Assembly: GCA_965262315.1 (NCBI GenBank)
Contig: CBDHFJ010000088.1
Location: forward strand, 1 to 41,149
Reading direction: 5' to 3'
Origin: JBCCFK01 sp965262315
GTDB taxonomy: Bacteria; Actinomycetota; Acidimicrobiia; Acidimicrobiales; UBA8592
Length of the DNA: 41,149 nucleotides
Part shown: one piece after another, positions 16,496 to 25,445 of the stretch
How the letters are laid out: each line of letters starts with the position of its first letter
Numbering within the stretch: the first letter of the stretch is position 1
Translations under genes and position numbers: made by a program
The notes under the pieces: model-generated
Seen by the model: only the letters and a program-made list of their open reading frames with translations
Databases searched by the model: none
Told to the model about the DNA's origin: nothing

Positions 16496-17439
16496 GGCCA
16501 CGGGATGCGCAGGTCCGAGGCGATCTCGGCCATGGCGTCGGTCGGTCCGATGCCCATGGCGTCGAGATTCCGGTTCATCATCTCGAAGTTCGCGATCACC
16601 GCCGCCGCCCGGACGGCGCCGGCGTTGTCGACCAGCGGCACGAGCGCCTCCAGCGCGGCGTCCCGCTCCTGCTCGTCACGCAGCACCACCGCATCGGCGA
16701 GGGCGAGGAGCTCGCGGCCCGCCGGGACCAGCGGGTCGACCATGGGGTCGGCAACACCGGCCAGGTCCAGCTCGGCTCCGGTGGTCTGCACGCTCCAACG
16801 GAGCATGGCGGCGTGGCCGAACAGTCAATAGAAGCAGTCGTTCAGCAGCGACGTGCGTGCGGCGAGCAACTCCATCTGGGCCCGGCTCAGGGTCTTCTCG
16901 ATCGTCGGGTCGCCCATCTCCTGGAGGCTGAGGTACAGCACGGCATGAAGCGCGAACAACGCATCCGTCTCGGCCGGCACGGCGCTGAGCGAGTTGGGTG
17001 CACCAGGGGATCCGACCGTGGGGGCGAGCGCACCGTGCATGTCGGCCTCGTCGGCGAGGCTCCGAGTCGGCGAGCCATCGATCGGGGTGGGCAGCGGCTG
17101 GGGCTGGGAGCCGATGCCGAACATGAACGAGTCCACGGCGCTGAGGCGCCCCACCACCCCGACGATCTCGACGTAGGCCTCCGGCGAGAGGCCCTGCGCG
17201 GTCAACGCGGCAACCCAGTCGGCGTCGACGTGTGGGTTGGCGGCGATTCGAGCAGCCGCCTCGACCGCCGGCGGAGGCAGGTCCGTGTCGGTGTCGGCGC
17301 CGCGCTCTCGTGCGGCCCGCGCCACCGCGGCGATCGCCACCCGCTGGGACCCGGTCCACCAGGTGCCCGGAGACGCCAGGGTGTTCCACTCCGTGTTCAG
17401 CCCTTCGATGTACTCGTGAGGCAGCGGCAGCGGGCCCAT
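16492..17439 (-). CDS. AhpD-like (carboxymuconolactone decarboxylase fold) predicted selenoprotein, CxxU
   Basis: 315 residues when the single in-frame TGA (codon 205, bases 16825-16827) is read as selenocysteine. The N-terminal half (1-160) is helical and resembles an AhpD-type domain without the redox motif; the C-terminal half carries it. The visible motif is E190-x11-C202-F-Y-U205-L-F-G-H209, which matches the AhpD catalytic signature E-x11-C-x2-C-x3-H position by position with Sec for the second Cys. The frame continues after TGA for 110 conserved-looking residues (VRAAAVIANFEMMNRNLDAMGI) to the real stop at 16492-16494. A hairpin fitting a bacterial SECIS follows the TGA. AhpD proteins are cytosolic thiol-dependent peroxidases or disulfide reductases. 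A standard caller would give two false genes (16825-17439 and 16492-16806). The gene is coupled to the downstream dehydrogenase-like gene. Confidence 0.85.
16789..16807 (-). promoter_or_regulatory. predicted bacterial SECIS hairpin in the AhpD-like gene
   Basis: On the minus strand the RNA 18-36 bases after the UGA folds as CAUGCUCC-GUU-GGAGCGUG: eight pairs including one G-U, with a three-base loop whose first base is G. The loop begins 26 bases after the UGA. A short stem, a small loop with G in its first two positions and a distance of roughly 16-37 bases are the accepted features of bacterial SECIS elements. Confidence 0.75.
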
Positions 17440-17508
17440 GGGCGCATCGTACCGGTCCCCTCCGCGGTCACACCGACCATCGCGGCGGCGGATGCTAGAC
17501 ACACGGCC

Positions 17509-18252
17509 ATGGATCTGGGAATCAAGGGAAGACGCGCACTGGTGGCGGCATCGAGTCAAGGGCTCGGCCGCGAGACGGCCCGAGCGTTGCTGGAGGCCGG
17601 CTGCGAGGTGACCATCTCGGGCCGGGACGCGGCGCGACTCGATGAGGCCTCGGCCGACATCGGTGGCGGAACGCCGATCGTTGCCGACCTGTCCTCGGCC
17701 GAGGCCGGAGTCGCACTCGTCGAGGCTGCGACCGAGTCGATGGGCGGCCTCGACATCCTGGTCACCAACAATGGCGGTCCGCCCCCGGGGACGTTCGAGT
17801 CGACCGACATCGAGGCCTATCAGGGGGCCTTGGACATGAACCTGTTGTCGATGCTCGCCATGGTCAAGACCGCGGTCCCCGCGATGCAGGCGCAGGGGTG
17901 GGGCCGGGTGCTGGCGATCACCTCGGTCAGCGTCCGTCAGCCGATCCCCAACCTGATCCTGTCCAACACCGCGCGAGCCGGGCTGACCGCGTTCCTCAAG
18001 ACCACCGCGCTCGAGGTCGCCGGTGATGGCGTCACGGTCAACACCATTCAGCCCGGCCTGCACGGAACCGCCCGGCTCCTGGGACTCTACGACGGGGCCG
18101 CAGACGCGCTCGGCCAGGCGGTGCCGGCGGGGACCATCGGCGACGCCGGGGACTTCGGGCGCATCGCAGCGTTCATGTGTTCGGAGCACGCCAAGTTCAT
18201 GACCGGTGTGTCCGTGCCCGTTGACGGCGGTGCCCACGCCGGGCTCCAGTGA
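17509..18252 (+). CDS. SDR-family oxidoreductase lacking the canonical YxxxK
   Basis: 247 residues. The Rossmann fold has the loop ASSQGLGRETA (14-24) in place of GxxxGxG, the NNGG motif (87-90) and S139 in AITSVSV. The catalytic Tyr and Lys expected 13 and 17 residues later are S152 and R156 in LSNTARAG. This substitution is seen in a known subgroup of SDR proteins annotated as 3-oxoacyl reductase-like, whose reaction is not established. Cofactor binding looks intact. The stop overlaps a GTG of the amidase frame, and both are divergent from the AhpD-like selenoprotein gene across 69 bases. Confidence 0.85.
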   Translation: MDLGIKGRRALVAASSQGLGRETARALLEAGCEVTISGRDAARLDEASADIGGGTPIVADLSSAEAGVALVEAATESMGGLDILVTNNGGPPPGTFESTDIEAYQGALDMNLLSMLAMVKTAVPAMQAQGWGRVLAITSVSVRQPIPNLILSNTARAGLTAFLKTTALEVAGDGVTVNTIQPGLHGTARLLGLYDGAADALGQAVPAGTIGDAGDFGRIAAFMCSEHAKFMTGVSVPVDGGAHAGLQ

Positions 18253-18266
18253 CTGCGGAGGCAGCG

Positions 18267-19712
18267 ATGGGCGACGACCTGCATTGGTGGTCTGCCACGC
18301 GCCTCGCGGGAGCGATCGCGGCCGGAACGGTGGGGAGCCGCGAGGCCCTCGAGCACCTCGTCGCCCGCATCGAGACGATGGACTCCGACGTGAACGCAGT
18401 CGTCCACTGGGATCTGCCTCGAGCCCGTGACGCCGCCGATGCCGCCGACCGTGCGGTCGCGGCCGGCGAGGCCCTCGGTCCGCTGCACGGCGTCCCGATG
18501 ACGATCAAGGACTCGTTCCAGACCGAGGGGTGCATCACCACCTCGGGTGCCCCCGAGCTCGCGGACTTCGTGCCTCCCACGGACGCGTGGCCGGTGGCGC
18601 GTCTGCGAGCGGCCGGCGCCATCCCGTTCGCCAAGACGAACCTGCCCATCTGGGCCGGTGACATCCAGAGCCACAACGAGGTCTACGGCTGCACCAACAA
18701 CCCCTTCGACCTGTCCCGCACGCCCGGGGGCTCGTCCGGTGGGTCGGCCGCAGCGCTCGCCATGGGCTTCACGCCGCTCGAGCTCGGCAGCGACATCGGG
18801 GGCAGCATCCGGGTCCCGTCGCACTACAGCGGGGTCGCGGGGCACAAGCCGTCGTACGGGATCGTGCCCGCCCACGGGCAGATCCCGGGGATGCCCGGAA
18901 CGCTCTCCCAGGCGGACCTCGCTGTTGCCGGGCCCATGGCGCGTCACGTGGAGGACCTGGAGCTCGCGATGGACGTGATGGTCGGTCCGGATCGGTGGCA
19001 CGAACGTGCCGTCAGCGTCGATCTGCCGCCGGCGCGGCACACCGATCTCGCGAGCTTCCGTATCGCTGCATGGCTCGACGACCCCTATTGCCCGGTGGAC
19101 GCCGACACCGAGCGGGTCCTCGGAGAGCTGGTCGGCGCCATCGAGAGCGCCGGAGGCCGGGTGGACACCGAGGCCAGGCCGGGCTTCACACTGGAGAAGG
19201 TCGATGGTGTGTTCTCTCGCCTCCTGCAAGCGGCGCTGGCAGGAGGCCATGACCGGGCGAAGATCGAGCACATGGCAGCCACGGCCGACGACACCCAGGT
19301 CGGCCGGATCAAGGCCGCCACCTCCATGCGTCACCGCGACTGGCTGGCGGACAACGAACGCCGACTCCAGATCCGAGAGCGGTGGCGCGAGTTCTTCGTG
19401 GACCACGACATCATGCTGTTGCCCGTGCATCCCCGGCCGGCGATCGCACACGACCACAGCCCCGACCAGTGGGACCGCACCGTCGAGGTCGGCGGAGTGG
19501 AGCATCCCTACAGCCATCTGTTCCGGTGGACGGGCCCCGCGGGTGCGGGCATGCTGCCGGCCACCGTGGTCCCGGTGGGCATGAGCGAAGACGGTCTGCC
19601 GATCGGCGTCCAGATCGTCGCTCCCTTCATCGAGGACCGCACCGGGCTCCGGCTGGCCGCGCTGCTCCTGGAGCTCGTCGGTGGTTGTCCTCGCCCAGCC
19701 CTCGCCGGCTGA
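18267..19712 (+). CDS. amidase signature family hydrolase
   Basis: 481 residues. The amidase-signature catalytic triad is visible: K81 in GVPMTIKDSF, the cis-serine in GGSSGGS (156-160) and the nucleophile S180 in GSDIGGSIRVP. The family hydrolyses amides; the substrate is unknown. The ATG at 18267 is preceded by GGAGG at five bases and is preferred over the GTG at 18249, which overlaps the SDR stop. The C-terminus IGVQIVAPFIEDRTGLRLA is typical, so the gene is complete. The 176-base gap after it (19713-19888) has no convincing feature. Confidence 0.92.
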   Translation: MGDDLHWWSATRLAGAIAAGTVGSREALEHLVARIETMDSDVNAVVHWDLPRARDAADAADRAVAAGEALGPLHGVPMTIKDSFQTEGCITTSGAPELADFVPPTDAWPVARLRAAGAIPFAKTNLPIWAGDIQSHNEVYGCTNNPFDLSRTPGGSSGGSAAALAMGFTPLELGSDIGGSIRVPSHYSGVAGHKPSYGIVPAHGQIPGMPGTLSQADLAVAGPMARHVEDLELAMDVMVGPDRWHERAVSVDLPPARHTDLASFRIAAWLDDPYCPVDADTERVLGELVGAIESAGGRVDTEARPGFTLEKVDGVFSRLLQAALAGGHDRAKIEHMAATADDTQVGRIKAATSMRHRDWLADNERRLQIRERWREFFVDHDIMLLPVHPRPAIAHDHSPDQWDRTVEVGGVEHPYSHLFRWTGPAGAGMLPATVVPVGMSEDGLPIGVQIVAPFIEDRTGLRLAALLLELVGGCPRPALAG

Positions 19713-19888
19713 GGAGAGGACCAGCACCCGGGCTTCGCGGGTCGCGGTGTCGAGCTCGACCTCGGCGCCGTCGGGAACCCGCGAGGCCGCGCCCTCGCTC
19801 GCCGCGTGGTGCGTTCCTGCTCGACGTGGGGTACGGCACGTCGCCACTGGGCTCGGCGCCGAGTCGTGGGGCGCGAGACACTGGACGG

Positions 19889-20410
19889 GTGAGCGATGAC
19901 GTCCAGGTCGTGACGGTCGACGAGGCCGGCAACACCACCGGTACCGCCGGGCGGCTGGACGCGCACCTGGGGGCCGGCACGCTCCACCTCGCGATCAGTC
20001 TCCAGGTGCGGCACCGCGACGGTCGTTGGCTGATCCAACGACGAGCGATCGACAAGGCCGTCTTCGGCGGGCGTTGGGCCAACACGTGCTGCACCCACCC
20101 GCGTCCTGGCGAGGCGCCCGCGGCCACCGCCCGGCGCCGGGTCGCCGAGGAGCTGGGTCTCGAGCTCGACGAGGTCCGGTTGGTGGGTGCGTTCGTCTAT
20201 CGGGCCGTCGACCCCCGCACGTCCATGGTGGAGTACGAGTACGACAACGTCTTCGTCGCCGTGGTCGACACCGAGCCCACGTTGGCCGTCGACGCGTCCG
20301 AGGTCGCCGAGATCGCCTGGGTGGACGACGCCGCGCTCGACGAACGGTTGGCGGCGGACGACGCCGCCCCGTGGTTCGGCGAGGTCGTGGCTCGCGTCCG
20401 CGCCGCGTAG
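19889..20410 (+). CDS. idi: isopentenyl-diphosphate delta-isomerase, type 1
   Basis: 173 residues. It interconverts IPP and DMAPP in isoprenoid synthesis. Active-site features are C68 and H70 in NTCCTHP, the Nudix-like segment EAPAATARRRVAEELGLE and the E116/E118 pair in VEYEYDNVF. The GTG at 19889 has a weak GGACGG upstream; longer frames are shadows of the amidase. It is a stand-alone gene between the amidase and the convergent flavoprotein operon, ending five bases before the latter. Confidence 0.92.
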   Translation: MSDDVQVVTVDEAGNTTGTAGRLDAHLGAGTLHLAISLQVRHRDGRWLIQRRAIDKAVFGGRWANTCCTHPRPGEAPAATARRRVAEELGLELDEVRLVGAFVYRAVDPRTSMVEYEYDNVFVAVVDTEPTLAVDASEVAEIAWVDDAALDERLAADDAAPWFGEVVARVRAA

Positions 20411-20415
20411 CGCGC

Positions 20416-21684
20416 TCAGACCCGAGCGCCGGGCGGGACGATCGGTGGTGACGCGTTCAGTGCGTCGATGGACAGGCCGGCTGTCTTCTTGAAGTTGGCG
20501 GCCAGGTCGGCCCGTTCCTGGTACGGCATGACGTCCTCGATGTCGTCGAAGTCGCCGCCCGAGCGGTCCTCGACGATCTGGAGGACGGCGTCGGGACCGG
20601 CGCCCCGCGCGGCCAGCACCATGCGAGCAGTCGCCGGTCGCATCTCCTCCTCGTAGGCCAGGAGTGCGTCCGGGCCGACCCCGTGGTCGAGGAAGGCCCG
20701 GCCGATCTTGCGGGCGTCGACGATGGCCTGGCTGGCGCCATTGGACCCCACCGGGTACATGATGTGCGCGGCGTCGCCCATCAGGGTGGTGCGGCCGTCG
20801 GTCCAGGAGTCGAGCGGGTCGCGGTCGACCATCGGGTACTCGAAGACCTCCTCGGTGGCATCGATCAATGCCGCACAGTCGATCCAGTCGAACCGCCAGT
20901 CCGCGAACGCGTGCGCGAAGTCGGCCTTGTCGGCCCGCCGGTTCCAGTCCTCGCGGTTCCATCCCGACGAGGGGTCGAACGCGAGCTCGGCGATCCAGTT
21001 CATGACGGCGGTGCCGTCGTCGGCGGTGGTGGAGATCGGGTAGGTCACGAACCGCTTGGTCGCGTGGCCGATCAGGGCCATCGAGGCGCCCGTCCGGAAC
21101 GGAGCGGCGCGGGTGGCACCGCGCCACAGGACCGCACCGCTCCAGATCGGCGGACCCTCGTCGGGCCACATCTGCGACCGGATCGTCGAGTGCAGGCCAT
21201 CGGCCCCGATCAGGACCGAGCCGGCCAGCTCCTCGAGACCGTCCGGGGTCTCGACCGTGAGGGTGACGTGGTCGGCATGGTTCTGGTAGCCGAGCGCCCG
21301 GGCGCTCGTGCGGAGCCGTCTTGGTCCGAGCCGGTCGAGCGCCGTCCGGTAGAGCAGCATCTGGAGCTCGCCGCGGTGGACCGAGTACTGCGGCCACGCG
21401 TACCCGGCGTGCAGGCCGCGCGGTTCCGTCCAGATCTCCTTCCCGGTCTTCGAGTAGAAGCCGTACTCCTCGGTTGCGAGCCCGACTGCGGGCAAGTCGT
21501 CGGCCAGGCCGAGATCCACGAGCTCGCGCACGGCGTTGGGCTGGACGTTGATGCCGACACCGAGGGGCCGCAGTTCGCGAACGCTCTCGACCACCACCAC
21601 GTCGACACCGATCTGGTCGAGGGTGAGGCCGAGCGCGAGGCCCGCGATGCCGCCTCCCGCGACGAGGACAGGCCGTGGCTTCAT
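20416..21684 (-). CDS. FAD-dependent monooxygenase-type flavoprotein
   Basis: 422 residues. The N-terminal FAD-binding motif is VLVAGGGIAGLALGLTLDQIG with E33 in VVVVES; the second motif is VLIGADGLHSTIRSQ, and the third is LMGDAAHIMYPVGSNGA, together diagnostic of p-hydroxybenzoate hydroxylase/UbiH-type flavoproteins. NAD(P)H-dependent hydroxylation of an aromatic or related compound is the usual role; the substrate is unknown. The ATG at 21684 overlaps the stop of the ThDP enzyme (ATGA), so they form an operon, probably catabolic. Confidence 0.9.
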   Translation of the reverse strand: MKPRPVLVAGGGIAGLALGLTLDQIGVDVVVVESVRELRPLGVGINVQPNAVRELVDLGLADDLPAVGLATEEYGFYSKTGKEIWTEPRGLHAGYAWPQYSVHRGELQMLLYRTALDRLGPRRLRTSARALGYQNHADHVTLTVETPDGLEELAGSVLIGADGLHSTIRSQMWPDEGPPIWSGAVLWRGATRAAPFRTGASMALIGHATKRFVTYPISTTADDGTAVMNWIAELAFDPSSGWNREDWNRRADKADFAHAFADWRFDWIDCAALIDATEEVFEYPMVDRDPLDSWTDGRTTLMGDAAHIMYPVGSNGASQAIVDARKIGRAFLDHGVGPDALLAYEEEMRPATARMVLAARGAGPDAVLQIVEDRSGGDFDDIEDVMPYQERADLAANFKKTAGLSIDALNASPPIVPPGARV

Positions 21685-23306
21685 CGGCCGTGTGCTCCTC
21701 GGGTTCCTCGGTTCCGTGGGCGCCGCAGGAGGGGCCACGGGTCGGGCATCTCGGTCACCTGGACCTCGACCAGGCTGGGCCCGTCGTGGGCGATGGCCTC
21801 GTCGAGCGCCGGGCGCAGGCCCTCGGGTGAGTCGGTGTGCCAACTCCGGACTCCGAAGGCATCGGCGAGCTTGGCGAAATCGGGGTTCTCCAGCTTCGAC
21901 GCGATCGTGCGGTCCTCGCCGAACCTGGTCTTCTGGATCCGGCGGACGTTGCCGTAGGCGCCGTCGTTGAACAACAGGATCGTGCACGGGATGTGGTGCT
22001 GGACGGCCGTGGCGAGCTCGGACGACGTGAACAGGAAGCCGCCGTCCCCGGTCACGCCGATCACCGGCTGATCGGTGGCGGCCGAGGCGCCGATGGCCAC
22101 CGCGGTGCCGGCCCCGAGCGTGCCGGCGGCGCCCGATGACAGGAACGTCCGCGGCCGTCGGTGGTCGTACATCAGATGGGCGGCGAAGCCGATCTGGGTG
22201 ACGTCCTCCACGATCACCCCGTCGTCGGGAAGGACGTCGCGGATCGCCTCGCAGTAGGCGCGTTGGGGCTGGAGGTACGCCGTGGCGTCGAGGTGGGCTC
22301 GTCGCAGTTCGGCCACCTCCTCGGTTCGGTCCGGCGCCTGGTGGTCGCCCAGCGCCTCGAGCATCGCCGCGCAGGCCTCGGCGGCGTCGGCGTGGATCCC
22401 CACGGTGGTGACGCCGTGGCGGTCCACCTCGTCGGCGTCGATGTTGATCTGGACGAGACGGAGGTCGTCATCGATGCCCCAGGTACCCAACGGCCATTCG
22501 ATCCGGCTCCCGATGCCCACCACCACGTCGATCCGGGGCCACAGGTCGTATGCGGTGCTGATCGGCACGAAGAGAGGATGGCTGGTGGGCACCACGCCGT
22601 GTCCCATGCGGCGGGTCGTCACCGGTGCGCCGACCCGTTCGGCCAGGGCCGCCACCTCGGCGCCTGCGCCGTAGGCTCCCGAGCCGACGACGATGAGCGG
22701 GTTCCGGGCCTCGGCGAGCAAGGAGGCGGCCCGCTCGATGGCCTCGCGGTCCAGTTCCGGCGTGGTCGGCGACGCCGGCCGGACGGCACCGGGGGCGTCG
22801 CGACCCCAGACGTCGACGGGCACTTCGATGCTGACGGGCCGCGGAACACCTTCGTGGACCAGGTCGACGGCCCGCTGGATGTCGGCAGCGGCGGTGGTCG
22901 GGTCGTCGGCGACGACGGTGGCCTTGGTGAGCTGGGCCAGGATCGCCGTCTGGTCCGGCAGGTCGTGCAGGGTGCCGACCTCCCGGCCACGCAGGAAGCT
23001 GGCGATCTGGCCCACGACGGCCAGCACTCGGGCGTAACCCCAGTACGCGCTCGTGAGGGCACCGGCCGCGTTCAGCATGCCGGGGCCGGGGACCACACAG
23101 CAGGCCGCGGGCCTGCCCGTCACCTGCGCCGCCCCCATGGCCATGTAGGCGGCGCCCTGCTCGTGTCGGCACACGATCGGCCGGATGTCGGGCGCGTCGA
23201 CGAGGGCGTTGAAGAAGTCGTCGTTCTGGACCCCGGGGATACAGAAGAGGGTGTCGATGTCGCTCGCGCGCAGCGCGTCGACGACCAGATTGGCAACCGT
23301 CGGCAT
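21681..23306 (-). CDS. thiamine-diphosphate-dependent enzyme (acetolactate synthase/benzoylformate decarboxylase-like)
   Basis: 541 residues with three domains. The N-terminal ThDP domain has the activating E49 in CRHEQGAAYMAMG; the central domain follows (PLIVVGSGAYGAG, VVVGIGSRIEWPLGTWG); the C-terminal domain has the ThDP-binding GDGGFLFTSSELATAV...LLFND motif. The family decarboxylates or carboligates 2-oxo acids; the exact reaction is not readable. It heads an operon with the flavoprotein and is divergent from the aminotransferase at 23348, with only 41 bases between start codons, so a shared promoter region and functional link (2-oxo acid supplied by transamination) are plausible. Confidence 0.9.
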   Translation of the reverse strand: MPTVANLVVDALRASDIDTLFCIPGVQNDDFFNALVDAPDIRPIVCRHEQGAAYMAMGAAQVTGRPAACCVVPGPGMLNAAGALTSAYWGYARVLAVVGQIASFLRGREVGTLHDLPDQTAILAQLTKATVVADDPTTAAADIQRAVDLVHEGVPRPVSIEVPVDVWGRDAPGAVRPASPTTPELDREAIERAASLLAEARNPLIVVGSGAYGAGAEVAALAERVGAPVTTRRMGHGVVPTSHPLFVPISTAYDLWPRIDVVVGIGSRIEWPLGTWGIDDDLRLVQINIDADEVDRHGVTTVGIHADAAEACAAMLEALGDHQAPDRTEEVAELRRAHLDATAYLQPQRAYCEAIRDVLPDDGVIVEDVTQIGFAAHLMYDHRRPRTFLSSGAAGTLGAGTAVAIGASAATDQPVIGVTGDGGFLFTSSELATAVQHHIPCTILLFNDGAYGNVRRIQKTRFGEDRTIASKLENPDFAKLADAFGVRSWHTDSPEGLRPALDEAIAHDGPSLVEVQVTEMPDPWPLLRRPRNRGTRGAHGR

Positions 23307-23347
23307 CGGGGCATCTTCGCGCAGCGGCTCGGCACTAAGTTGCCGTC

Positions 23348-24505
23348 GTGCGTTTCGCCTCCAGGACCGCGGACCTGATTCACTCACCGATCGGTGCCGC
23401 ACATGCCTTGGTTCCACAACGCACCAACGATCGGCCTCTGCTCGACCTGTCGCAGGCCGCGCCGTCGTTCCCTCCGGCCCCGGCGGTGGCCGCCCGAGTC
23501 GCCGCGGTGGCCCACGAACCGGACGGTGCTCGCTACGCCCCCCAGCCGGGCCTGCCAGCGCTGCGCCAGGCCTTCGCCGCTGATCTCTCGACGGCGTACC
23601 GGGCATCGATCGAGCCCGCGCAGATCCTGATCACGGCCGGATGCAACCAGGCGTTCTGTCTCGTCGCGTCGGCCCTGGCATCACCTGGCGACTCCGTGGT
23701 GCTCGCGACGCCCTTCTACTTCAACCACGACATGTGGCTCCGGGTCGAGGGTGTCGAGCCCCGACACTGGCTGCCCGACGACGACCTGCTGCCGCCCGTC
23801 GAGACCCTGGCGTCACACGTGGACGAGACCACGAGGGCCATCGTGGTCGTCAGCCCGGGAAACCCCACGGGGGTGACCATCCCGCCGCAGCGGATCACGG
23901 CCATCGCCGACCAGGCCCGCCGGCTCGGCGTGCCGCTGGTGATCGACGAGACGTACCGCACGTACCGCGCCACGACCGCGCCGGCACACGACCTGTTCGC
24001 GTCCGAGGATTGGGGCGAGCACCTGATCAGCCTCCACAGCTTCTCCAAGGACCTCGCGATCCCGGGGTACCGCGTCGGCGCCATCGTCGGTGCGGGCCCG
24101 GTGGTGGTCGAGACGCTGAAGCTTCTCGACTGTGTGGCCATCAGCGCGCCGAGGATCGCGATGGAAGCCGTGATCGCCGGACTGACCCAGGCCGGCGAGT
24201 GGCGTCGGGAACAGGTCGAGCGGATCGCCGCGCTCCAGGCTCGGTTCGAGTCGGTGATGGCGCCCGCCCCCGGTGGGTTCGAGCTGGTCAGTGCGGGTGC
24301 CTACTTCGGCTGGGTGCGTCACCCCTTCGCCGATGAGCCCACCGACGCCGTGGTGCGGCGACTGGTGCTGGACCATGACGTGCTGGTGATTCCCGGTACG
24401 GCCTTCACCCCCTCCGACGAGCGCATGCTTCGTTTCAGTTTCGCCAACTTGACCGATGCGGAGATCGACGAGCTGCCCAGCCGACTCGTGGAGATGGGAT
24501 CGTGA
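23348..24505 (+). CDS. class I/II PLP-dependent aminotransferase
   Basis: 385 residues from a GTG at 23348. PLP residues are K234 in LHSFSKDLAIPGYRVG, D200 in PLVIDETYRT and N172 in VSPGNPTGVTI; R426-type C-terminal carboxylate binding is in MLRFSFANLT. Fold type I aminotransferase producing 2-oxo acids from amino acids; the specificity is unknown. It overlaps the downstream thioesterase start (GTGA) and is divergent from the ThDP enzyme. Confidence 0.92.
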   Translation: MRFASRTADLIHSPIGAAHALVPQRTNDRPLLDLSQAAPSFPPAPAVAARVAAVAHEPDGARYAPQPGLPALRQAFAADLSTAYRASIEPAQILITAGCNQAFCLVASALASPGDSVVLATPFYFNHDMWLRVEGVEPRHWLPDDDLLPPVETLASHVDETTRAIVVVSPGNPTGVTIPPQRITAIADQARRLGVPLVIDETYRTYRATTAPAHDLFASEDWGEHLISLHSFSKDLAIPGYRVGAIVGAGPVVVETLKLLDCVAISAPRIAMEAVIAGLTQAGEWRREQVERIAALQARFESVMAPAPGGFELVSAGAYFGWVRHPFADEPTDAVVRRLVLDHDVLVIPGTAFTPSDERMLRFSFANLTDAEIDELPSRLVEMGS

Positions 24506-25308
24506 GCCAGTACGCCGAGGACACCCGACTCGAGCCGGCCGGCGATGGCCGGTGGACGGGCACGGTCAGTGGGGCCTGGAACATCGGTGGCAACCCCAAC
24601 GGTGGCTACCTGGTCTCGCTGGTGATCCGGGCGATCCGCGAGCTCGGGCCGCACCAGGATCCGCTGTCGATCACGACGCACTACCTGCGCCCCGGGTCGC
24701 CCGGCGAGCCCTGTGAGGTGCAGGCGGAGCTGGTGCGGACCGGTCGCACCGTGACCACCGCTCGGGGGCGGCTGGTGCAGGACGGCAAGGAACGGCTCGA
24801 GGTCGTCGCTGCGTTCGGCGAGCTGGCCGCGGGGGCCGGCGCCGACGGCGGCGGGCCTGCGCTGAGCGTCGAGCCGCCGGACATGCCGCCGCCGGACGAG
24901 TGCCCCGCTCGCTCCGGTGACGAGCAGGGCGTCGAACTGCCGCTGCTCGATCGTCTGGACATCCGGATCCACCCGGATCAGGTCCGGGCGGGCGAGGCCG
25001 GCGCCGCCGAGATGTCCGGTTGGATCCGTTTCGCCGACGGCACCCCACCGGACACGGCCAGCGTCGCCATGTTCGCGGACGCCTTCCCGCCGTCCCTGTT
25101 CGGATTGCTCGGAGTGATCGGGTGGGTGCCGACCATCGAGCTCACCGTCCACGTTCGTCGACGGCCGGCGCCCGGCTGGATCATGGGCCGCTTCCGCACC
25201 GAGGATCTCCTCGACGGCCGCATGATCGAGTCCGGGCACCTGTGGGACGAGACCGGAGCCCTGGTGGCCCAGTCCCGTCAACTCGGGCTGTTGCTCAGTC
25301 GTTCGTAG
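24502..25308 (+). CDS. double-hotdog acyl-CoA thioesterase family protein
   Basis: 268 residues. Two hotdog units are recognisable: NIGGNPNGGYLVSLVIRAI with THYLRPGSPGEP, and a second beginning near SGWIRFADGTPP with DAFPPSLFGLLG and ELTVHVRRRPAPGW. The layout matches TesB-like/thioesterase-superfamily proteins of actinobacteria, which hydrolyse acyl-CoA esters. The GTG start overlaps the aminotransferase stop, so it is translationally coupled. The 25309-25445 gap holds only GC-rich short repeats without a clear terminator. Confidence 0.8.
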   Translation: MSQYAEDTRLEPAGDGRWTGTVSGAWNIGGNPNGGYLVSLVIRAIRELGPHQDPLSITTHYLRPGSPGEPCEVQAELVRTGRTVTTARGRLVQDGKERLEVVAAFGELAAGAGADGGGPALSVEPPDMPPPDECPARSGDEQGVELPLLDRLDIRIHPDQVRAGEAGAAEMSGWIRFADGTPPDTASVAMFADAFPPSLFGLLGVIGWVPTIELTVHVRRRPAPGWIMGRFRTEDLLDGRMIESGHLWDETGALVAQSRQLGLLLSRS

Positions 25309-25445
25309 TCGGGCCTCCCACCGGTCGGCAGGTCGGCGGGCGCTCTGGCGCGGCGGAGCCGCCCCCGCGGCGAGGGACGGTCCACCGACTCAGTGGGTCG
25401 ACGTGACGTGAGGCGGTCCGCCGAGCGACGAGAACGACCAGGACG

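Noticed and set aside
16492..16806. Independent 104-residue gene downstream of the AhpD TGA
   Set aside because: Its ATG lies inside the conserved AhpD domain and has no ribosome binding site; the frame is continuous with the upstream part across the TGA.
19713..19847. Possible minus-strand remnant (AEVELDTATREARVLV) between amidase and idi
   Set aside because: It looks faintly protein-like, but no start, family or neighbouring fragment supports it.
25320..25440. Terminator in the GC-rich gap after the thioesterase
   Set aside because: Several short GGCGG/CCGCC pairings exist, but none gives a clear stem-loop with a U-run.
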